Part shown: piece after piece, positions 58,749-64,000 of the stretch
How positions within the stretch are numbered: position 1 is the first letter of the stretch
Layout: each line of letters opens with the position of its first letter
From: an uncultured Nocardiaceae bacterium
Lineage (GTDB): Bacteria > Actinomycetota > Actinomycetes > Mycobacteriales > Mycobacteriaceae
Assembly: GCA_936936565.1 (NCBI GenBank)
Contig: CAKZIX010000121.1
Coordinates: 1-64,000 of the forward strand
DNA length: 64,000 nucleotides
Direction of reading: 5' to 3'
Made by a program: the position numbers and the translations under genes
The notes under the pieces: generated by a model
Database searches by the model: none
What the model was told of the DNA's origin: nothing
The model's input: the letters and a program-made list of their open reading frames with translations, nothing else

Positions 58749-59918
58749 ATGGACCTCTTCGAATACCAGGCGAAAGAGCTGTACAACAAGCACGGCGTCC
58801 CTTCGTCGGCCGGCCGCGTGACCGACACCGCCGAGGGTGCCCGCCAGATCGCCGAGGAAATCGGCAAGCCTGTGATGATCAAGGCCCAGGTCAAGGTCGG
58901 CGGCCGCGGTAAGGCCGGCGGCGTGAAGTACGCGGCTACCCCCGAGGAAGCGTTCACGCACGCGCAGAACATTCTGGGCCTGGACATCAAGGGCCACATC
59001 GTCAAGCGCCTGCTGGTGGCCGAGGCGAAGGACATCGCCGAGGAGTACTACATCTCCTTCCTGCTGGACCGCGCGAACCGCAGCTACCTGGCCATGTGCT
59101 CGGTGGAGGGCGGCATGGAGATCGAGCAGGTCGCCGCCGAGAAGCCGGACCGCCTGGCCAAGGTCAACGTCGACGCGGTCAAGGGTGTCGACATCGCAGC
59201 CGCGCGCGCCATCGCCGAACAGGGCCACCTGCCCGCCGAGGTGCTCGACGCCGCCGCGGTCACGATCGCGAAGCTGTGGGAGGTCTTCACCGCCGAAGAC
59301 GCCACCCTGGTCGAGGTGAACCCGCTGGTGCGCACGCCGGAGGGCGAAATCCTGGCGCTCGACGGCAAGATCACCCTCGACGGCAACGCCGAGTTCCGTC
59401 AGCCCGGCCATGCCGAGTTCGAGGACAAGGAAGCCACGGACCCGCTCGAGCTCAAGGCCAAGGAAAACGACCTCAACTACGTCAAGCTCGACGGTGCGGT
59501 CGGCATCATCGGCAACGGTGCCGGTCTGGTCATGTCTACGCTCGACGTCGTCGCCTACGCGGGCGAGAAGCACGGCGGCGTGAAGCCGGCCAACTTCCTC
59601 GACATCGGCGGCGGCGCCTCCGCTGCCGTGATGGCCGCGGGTCTGGATGTCATCCTGGGCGACGCGCAGGTCAAGAGCGTGTTCGTCAACGTGTTCGGTG
59701 GCATCACCGCCTGTGACGAGGTCGCCAACGGCATCGTCAAGGCGCTCGAGATTCTGGGCGACGCCGCCACAAAGCCGCTGGTCGTGCGTCTCGACGGCAA
59801 CAACGTCGACGAGGGCCGCCGCATCCTCGCCGAGGCCAACCACCCGCTGGTCACCGAAGTCGGAACCATGGACGCCGCGGCCGACAAGGCTGCCGAACTG
59901 GCCGCTGCCGCCAAGTAA
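58749..59918 (+). CDS. sucC: succinyl-CoA synthetase, beta subunit
   Basis: A 389-residue subunit of the TCA-cycle enzyme that couples succinyl-CoA cleavage to ATP/GTP formation. The ATP-grasp N-part (MDLFEYQAKELYNKHGVP, KAQVKVGGRGKAGGVK) and the C-terminal GIIGNGAGLVMSTLDVV, LDIGGGASAAVM and FVNVFGGITACDEVANGIV are all standard. It is followed 11 bp later by sucD. The leader carries ACCCGC/GCGGGT (58698-58722) and a 13-bp motif also found before the Ag34-like gene. Confidence 0.98.
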   Translation: MDLFEYQAKELYNKHGVPSSAGRVTDTAEGARQIAEEIGKPVMIKAQVKVGGRGKAGGVKYAATPEEAFTHAQNILGLDIKGHIVKRLLVAEAKDIAEEYYISFLLDRANRSYLAMCSVEGGMEIEQVAAEKPDRLAKVNVDAVKGVDIAAARAIAEQGHLPAEVLDAAAVTIAKLWEVFTAEDATLVEVNPLVRTPEGEILALDGKITLDGNAEFRQPGHAEFEDKEATDPLELKAKENDLNYVKLDGAVGIIGNGAGLVMSTLDVVAYAGEKHGGVKPANFLDIGGGASAAVMAAGLDVILGDAQVKSVFVNVFGGITACDEVANGIVKALEILGDAATKPLVVRLDGNNVDEGRRILAEANHPLVTEVGTMDAAADKAAELAAAAK

Positions 59919-59929
59919 AGAGGAACTTC

Positions 59930-60844
59930 ATGTCTATCTTTCTGAACAAAGACAGCAAGGTCATCGTCCAGGGCATCACCGGCGGCGAGGGCACCAAGCA
60001 CACCGCGCGCATGCTGGCCGCGGGCACCAACATCGTCGGCGGCGTGAACGCGCGCAAGGCCGGCACCACCGTGGCGCACAAGGATGCCGGCGGCGCGGAC
60101 GTCGAGTTGCCCGTGTTCGGCAGCGTTGCCGAGGCCATGGAAAAGACCGGCGCCGACGTTTCGGTCGTCTTCGTGCCGCCGAAGTTCGCCAAGGACGCCG
60201 TCATCGAGGCCATCGACGCCGAGATCGGCCTGCTCGTGGTCATCACCGAGGGCATCCCGGTGCAGGACAGCGCATACTTCTGGGCATACAACGTCGAGAA
60301 GGGTCAAAAGACCCGCATCATCGGCCCGAACTGCCCCGGCATCATCACCCCGGGCGAGGCGCTGGCGGGCATCACCCCGGCCAATATCACCGGCAAGGGC
60401 CCGATCGGCCTGGTGTCGAAGTCGGGCACGCTCACCTACCAGATGATGTTCGAGCTGTCGGACTTCGGCTTCTCCACCGCGATCGGCATCGGTGGCGACC
60501 CGATCATCGGCACCACCCACATCGACGCCATCGAGGCGTTCGAGGCGGACCCCGAGACCAAGCTGATCGTCATGATCGGTGAGATCGGTGGCGACGCCGA
60601 GGAGCGGGCCGCCGATTACATCAAGGCCAACGTGAGCAAGCCGGTCGTCGGCTACGTCGCCGGCTTCACCGCACCGGAGGGCAAGACCATGGGCCACGCG
60701 GGCGCGATCGTGTCCGGCTCGTCGGGCACCGCCGCGGCCAAGAAGGACGCACTGGAGGCGGCCGGCGTGAAGGTCGGCAAGACGCCGTCGGAGACGGCCG
60801 CGCTGGCTCGCGAGATCCTGCAGAACGCCAGCGTCACCGCCTGA
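59930..60844 (+). CDS. sucD: succinyl-CoA synthetase, alpha subunit
   Basis: A 304-residue alpha subunit. CoA-binding Rossmann part SKVIVQGITGGEGTKHT, NCPGIITPGE, and the active-site His that is phosphorylated during catalysis, in GKTMGHAGAIVSGSSGTA, are intact. AAGAGGA precedes ATG 59930. It works as a complex with SucC. A perfect terminator hairpin follows 12 bp after the stop. Confidence 0.98.
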   Translation: MSIFLNKDSKVIVQGITGGEGTKHTARMLAAGTNIVGGVNARKAGTTVAHKDAGGADVELPVFGSVAEAMEKTGADVSVVFVPPKFAKDAVIEAIDAEIGLLVVITEGIPVQDSAYFWAYNVEKGQKTRIIGPNCPGIITPGEALAGITPANITGKGPIGLVSKSGTLTYQMMFELSDFGFSTAIGIGGDPIIGTTHIDAIEAFEADPETKLIVMIGEIGGDAEERAADYIKANVSKPVVGYVAGFTAPEGKTMGHAGAIVSGSSGTAAAKKDALEAAGVKVGKTPSETAALAREILQNASVTA

Positions 60845-60855
60845 CGCACACATCG

Positions 60856-60889
60856 ATCCGCACCCCGGGCTCCGGCCCGGGGTGCGGAT
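60856..60889 (+). terminator. sucCD terminator
   Basis: ATCCGCACCCCGGGC (60856-60870) pairs without mismatch with 60875-60889 around a TCCG loop, followed by TTTCGTTT. This is a strong intrinsic-type terminator for the sucCD operon. Confidence 0.92.
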
Positions 60890-61067
60890 TTCGTTTGCGG
60901 CGAAGGTGTTTGCGCATGGCGCCGGGCGGGTATGGAGGCAGGCGACCGAAAGGTCCATCCCTACCCGCGCCAGTGCGGTTCGCTCCGGCGCGGGTTCTCC
61001 GTGAGCGTTGCGCCCATGTGCAGTAGCGTCACCGATGGACTTGTAGACGAGACGGATAGGAGTGGAC

Positions 61068-62207
61068 ATGTCATACCCGACGGGGGGCTCCGGTTACACT
61101 GCGCAACCCCAGACGCCGTCGCAGGGCTCGGGCTACGGGGCACAGGCCTCCGGGTACGGCACCCCGGCGTCGTCGCAGGGCTCGGGCTACGGCACGCAGC
61201 CGCAGACGAGCGCGTCGGCGGGTTCGGAATCGCCCGCTGCGGCGCAGCCCGCGAACCTCGGGCCGATCCTGACGATCGCCGTCGCGGCACTGGGCGTGAT
61301 CATCTTCCTGCTCGGCTTCACCCCGTTCTCCTCGTTCGATTCGCCCGCAGGTGGCTCGATCGACAGCAACTTCTTCGAGTCGATCGGATTCGCCTGGCTG
61401 ATCCTGCCGCTGTTCGCCGCAACCTCGGCCGGCACCGCCCTGCTTTCCAAGAAGGATTCGGTCGGTCCGGCGGCAGCCGCCGCGGTCGCCGGTTTCCTCA
61501 TTGCGCTGGTGGTGTCGTTCCAGGTCGGCGGCGAGTCCGGTTCGCTCGGCTGGGGCGGCTGGATCGTGCTGTTCCTGTCGTTCGTGCAGGCCATCGTCGC
61601 CGTCGGTGCCTTCCTGTTCGCCGCCGAGATCGTCAAGATGAGCCCGAAGGCGCCGCGTCCGGCGCAGTCCCAGCAGCAGTTCGCCGGGTACCAACAGGGT
61701 CAGTACGGCCAGGTGAACCAGACCGGCCAGCAGCAGGCCTACGGTCAGGGCACCGCGCAGGCGGCGGGTCAGGCCGCGGCGGGCAGCCAGGGCCGCCAGG
61801 GCGGGCAGGCTGCGCAGTCCTTCGGTCAGCAGCAGCCGTCCTACGGTCAGCAGGGCGGGTTCGGCCAGCAGTCCTCGTTCGGTCAGCAGCCGCAGCAGTC
61901 CTTCGGTCAGCAGCAGCCGTCCTACGGGCAGCAGCCGCAGCAGTCGCAGCCGACCTACGGCCGTCCCGAGCAGACGCAGTACGCGGGCTACCAGCAGCAG
62001 TCGGGCGGTCCGGGTGCCCCGTCGTCGATGGATGCGCCCACCACCCACTACGCCCCGCCGAGTGGGTCGGGTGCGCAGGGTTCGTCGCTGAACTTCGGCA
62101 ACGAGCAGCAGCGCCCGGGCGCCGACGCGCAGCAGCGCCAGGGCGGCGACACGCCGCAGAACGCCTCGGACGCGACGCAGGCGTTCCGCCCCGGCGAAGA
62201 GCCGTAG
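61068..62207 (+). CDS. Ag34/DUF5336-family membrane protein (Rv0954-like) with a Q/G-rich tail
   Basis: A 379-residue protein. A ~65-residue Gly/Ser/Tyr-rich N-terminus precedes four membrane segments (ILTIAVAALGVIIFLLGF, FAWLILPLFAATSAGTALL, AAAAAVAGFLIALVVSFQV, GWIVLFLSFVQAIVAVGAFLFA). The ~180-residue cytoplasmic or external tail is made of repeats such as SFGQQQPSYGQQ. M. tuberculosis Rv0954 occupies the same place and interacts with cell-division proteins (from memory). AGGAG precedes ATG 61068. Confidence 0.88.
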   Translation: MSYPTGGSGYTAQPQTPSQGSGYGAQASGYGTPASSQGSGYGTQPQTSASAGSESPAAAQPANLGPILTIAVAALGVIIFLLGFTPFSSFDSPAGGSIDSNFFESIGFAWLILPLFAATSAGTALLSKKDSVGPAAAAAVAGFLIALVVSFQVGGESGSLGWGGWIVLFLSFVQAIVAVGAFLFAAEIVKMSPKAPRPAQSQQQFAGYQQGQYGQVNQTGQQQAYGQGTAQAAGQAAAGSQGRQGGQAAQSFGQQQPSYGQQGGFGQQSSFGQQPQQSFGQQQPSYGQQPQQSQPTYGRPEQTQYAGYQQQSGGPGAPSSMDAPTTHYAPPSGSGAQGSSLNFGNEQQRPGADAQQRQGGDTPQNASDATQAFRPGEEP

Positions 62208-62228
62208 GCGCCGCGCCAGCATGACACC

Positions 62229-62264
62229 GTCGAGGGTGCCGAACGCGAGTTCGGCACCCTCGAC
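62229..62264 (+). terminator. terminator after the DUF5336 gene
   Basis: GTCGAGGGTGCCGAAC (62229-62244) pairs perfectly with 62249-62264 around a GCGA loop, which is a stable GNRA-type tetraloop. TTCGCTTTT follows. Confidence 0.92.
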
Positions 62265-62279
62265 TTCGCTTTTGGTGCG

Positions 62280-62337
62280 GTGATCACGGCCGAAATGTCC
62301 TGGAATCTCCGGGTTTCGATCCTTCGGGCGTGATCAC
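62280..62337. promoter_or_regulatory. two GTGATCAC palindromes exactly 50 bp apart, upstream of perM
   Basis: GTGATCAC occurs at 62280-62287 and 62330-62337, between the terminator and the perM start. Paired 8-bp palindromes about five helical turns apart would suit a looping regulator, but chance cannot be excluded. Confidence 0.3.
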
Positions 62338-62382
62338 GATCGACCGTTGCTCGGCGCGCCTGCGCCGCTGTCGGAGGAGAAG

Positions 62383-63558
62383 ATGACACGCTCGACACCG
62401 ATGACCGCGGTAGTAGATCGTCCGAGTGCGCGCCCGACGCTCACTCCGGAGCGCGCAAAGGTGCTGGCCGTCGTGGCTTTTCGTCCGGCCGGCTGCGCAG
62501 TTGCGCTGACCGCCGCGGCAATTCTGGTCACCCTCGTCGCGGCGGGCAGCGATCTCACCGGCACCGCGGGTGCCATTGCGGCGGGCTGGCTTGCCCTGCA
62601 TCAGGTTCCACTGACGATCGGCGGCGCCACGCTCGGGGCGCTGCCGTTGCTGCCGACCGCCGGGCTGCTGTGGTTCGTCGCGCGTGGTTGTGCCAAGGCC
62701 GCGAAAGATGTTGCCACGCATCGAGAACGGTTGTGGATCGGGGCGGCGGCTGTCGGCGGCCCGTTCGTCGTCACCATCGTCGCGCTGGCCGTGATCGCCG
62801 ATGCCTCGGAGGTGATTGCGCTGCAGCCGCCGAACACGCTCGCCGCGATCGCCTGGGTGCTGGGCTTGCAAGCGACGGCGGCTGGCCTGGGCGTGGCGTC
62901 CACGCTGTGGCGCGATGTCGAACTGCCGCACCTGCTTTCGGCGGCGCTGCCGATTGCCGGGCGGGCGCTGCTGCGACTGCTTGCGGCGGCGTGCGTGCTC
63001 ACCCTGATCTGCTTGCTCGCATCCTGGTCGGACGCCACGGCGGTGCTCACCGACGGCTTCGTCGGCGGGCTGAGTCTGGTGCTGCTGTCGCTGGCATACC
63101 TGCCCAACGTGGTCGTCGGTGCGGGGGCAGTGCTCACCGGCGCCGGCGCCGAGATCGGTTCCGGCTCGGTCGGATTGTTCGGCGTGGTCGGCGGACCGGT
63201 GCCGGGTTTGCCGGTGCTCGCCGCGGTTCCGTCGGGACCGGCGGCGGCGTGGTGGCCGATCGGTCTGGTCGTGATCGCCGGGGTCGCCGTCGCGGCGGGC
63301 CGCGAATGTGCGCGCACCGGCGCGGACCGAGCCACCGGCTTCCAGGTCGCCGTAGTGACGGGAGTTCTTGTCGGGGTGGCGTTTTCGCTGCTGTGCTGGG
63401 TCGCGGGCGGACAGGTGGGCGAATTCGGGCGGATCGGTGCCGATGTCGCGTTCGCCGGATTGTTCGCGGCCGGCTGGACTGCGGCGATCGCCGCGGCGAC
63501 CGTGCTTGTGCTGGGCGGACAGGCTCCCGCGGACGAGGCGGTCTCGAGCGCCGAGTAG
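62383..63558 (+). CDS. perM: DUF6350 membrane protein PerM-like (Rv0955)
   Basis: A 391-residue protein with about ten membrane helices, matching the DUF6350 family by sequence style (FRPAGCAVALTAAAILVTLVAAG, GWLALHQVPLTIGGATLGALPLLPTAGLLWFVARG, YLPNVVVGAGAVLTGAGAEIGSGSVGLF). In M. tuberculosis the protein at this place, PerM, supports cell division under magnesium limitation and in chronic infection. GGAGGA precedes ATG 62383. It lies 11 bp upstream of purN. Confidence 0.87.
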   Translation: MTRSTPMTAVVDRPSARPTLTPERAKVLAVVAFRPAGCAVALTAAAILVTLVAAGSDLTGTAGAIAAGWLALHQVPLTIGGATLGALPLLPTAGLLWFVARGCAKAAKDVATHRERLWIGAAAVGGPFVVTIVALAVIADASEVIALQPPNTLAAIAWVLGLQATAAGLGVASTLWRDVELPHLLSAALPIAGRALLRLLAAACVLTLICLLASWSDATAVLTDGFVGGLSLVLLSLAYLPNVVVGAGAVLTGAGAEIGSGSVGLFGVVGGPVPGLPVLAAVPSGPAAAWWPIGLVVIAGVAVAAGRECARTGADRATGFQVAVVTGVLVGVAFSLLCWVAGGQVGEFGRIGADVAFAGLFAAGWTAAIAAATVLVLGGQAPADEAVSSAE

Positions 63559-63569
63559 GGTCTGTGGCC

Positions 63570-64000
63570 ATGCGCTTACCGCCCTCGGCACCCTCGCGGG
63601 TCGTCGTGTTGGCTTCCGGTGCTGGGACATTGCTGCGGTCGTTGATCGAGGCCACCCGCACCGAAGGGTTCCCCGCCCACATCGTCGCCGTCGGAACCGA
63701 CCGGGCCTGTGCGGCGACGGTGCATGCCGAGGCCGCCGACATTCCGCATTTCCAGGTGTCGCTGCGTGATCACCCGGACCGTTCGGCGTGGGACGCCGCG
63801 CTCACCCAGACGGTCGCCGGCTACTTGCCCGATCTCGTGGTCACCGCCGGATTCATGAAGATTCTCGGCCCGGTGTTCCTGGACCGGTTCGGCGGGCGCG
63901 TCGTGAACAGCCACCCCGCGCTGCTGCCGTCGTTTCCCGGCGCGCACGGTGTGGCCGAGGCGCTCGCGTACGGGGTGAAGATCACCGGCTGCACCGTGCA
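63570..64000 (+). CDS. purN: phosphoribosylglycinamide formyltransferase (3' end cut off)
   Basis: The first 143 codons of PurN, which transfers a formyl group from 10-formyl-THF to GAR in purine synthesis. VVVLASGAGTLLRSLIEA binds the phosphate, AGFMKILGPVFLDRF and the catalytic stretch NSHPALLPSFPGAHGVAEALAYGVKITGCTV are present. In family terms Asn, His and a later Asp (beyond the edge) do the chemistry. ATG 63570 lies nine bases after TAGGGT, so it may be leaderless or read through from perM. purH usually follows. Confidence 0.95.
   Translation, partial: MRLPPSAPSRVVVLASGAGTLLRSLIEATRTEGFPAHIVAVGTDRACAATVHAEAADIPHFQVSLRDHPDRSAWDAALTQTVAGYLPDLVVTAGFMKILGPVFLDRFGGRVVNSHPALLPSFPGAHGVAEALAYGVKITGCTV

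Noticed and set aside
1..64000. CRISPR arrays, rRNA genes, insertion-sequence transposases, phage genes or origin
   Set aside because: No regularly spaced repeats, rRNA cores, transposase motifs or DnaA-box clusters were seen on reading either strand.

Overview
The window is 64 kb of high-GC actinobacterial chromosome. The right-hand block (pgi, chorismate mutase, pcrA/uvrD1, M23 peptidase, sucC, sucD, an Ag34/DUF5336 protein, perM, purN) follows the gene order I recall from Mycobacterium tuberculosis Rv0946c-Rv0956. Other typical traits are F420-type LLM oxidoreductases, many GTG starts, several apparently leaderless genes with a TAnnnT box 6-9 nt before the start, and a CRP/GlxR-type site. 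The organism is therefore probably a member of the Mycobacteriales (Nocardia/Rhodococcus/Gordonia-like). The genus cannot be fixed from the sequence alone.

Layout. 1-7.1 kb: the start of an ECF-type ABC transporter (cut by the window edge), a divergent CDF metal exporter, a Baeyer-Villiger-type monooxygenase with a divergent AraC regulator, a cyclic-nucleotide-type phosphodiesterase, and an ArsR / PPOX-like / SRPBCC operon with a readable promoter and operator. 7.1-24.4 kb: accessory metabolism and secretion, including an LLM oxidoreductase with a KstR-like site, a RibD-type reductase, a lipoprotein serine hydrolase, two acyl-CoA dehydrogenases with palindromic operators, PAS, tRNA-Arg(CCU), a secreted dioxygenase, LysE and EamA exporters, CocE hydrolase, MarR, a secretory lipase, an M23 peptidase and an SDR. 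24.6-38.6 kb: a second LLM enzyme, a second ArsR-SRPBCC pair, thyA-dfrA followed by a cupin, cobF, an Fpg/Nei glycosylase, a carboxylesterase, a disulfide-type flavoprotein, a TetR-controlled membrane protein, and a MocR/PdxR-type regulator with a divergent flavin-binding protein. 38.6-47.3 kb is the most accessory-looking part: a DUF559 nuclease-like gene lying between two 75-bp palindromic repeats, a condensation-like acyltransferase with an internal tandem repeat, TetR-AidB, and a large LuxR-family (LAL) ATPase regulator. 47.3-64 kb: phoD-pgi, an aldehyde dehydrogenase and the conserved housekeeping block, with three strong hairpin terminators.

How the genes work together. Several small self-contained modules pair a regulator with its likely target and a visible operator: AraC/monooxygenase, ArsR/SRPBCC (twice), TetR/acyl-CoA dehydrogenase (twice), TetR/DUF4386 and MocR/PPOX-like. 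The best candidate for something undescribed is the 39.5-40.7 kb cassette: a stand-alone nuclease-like protein with an intact DUF559 active-site pattern, bracketed by two near-identical palindromic elements. A second DUF559 paralogue at 30.1 kb has lost key residues and has no such repeats. A second repeat family, with a GNA-loop hairpin, follows marR and lies between the aldehyde dehydrogenase and chorismate mutase genes.
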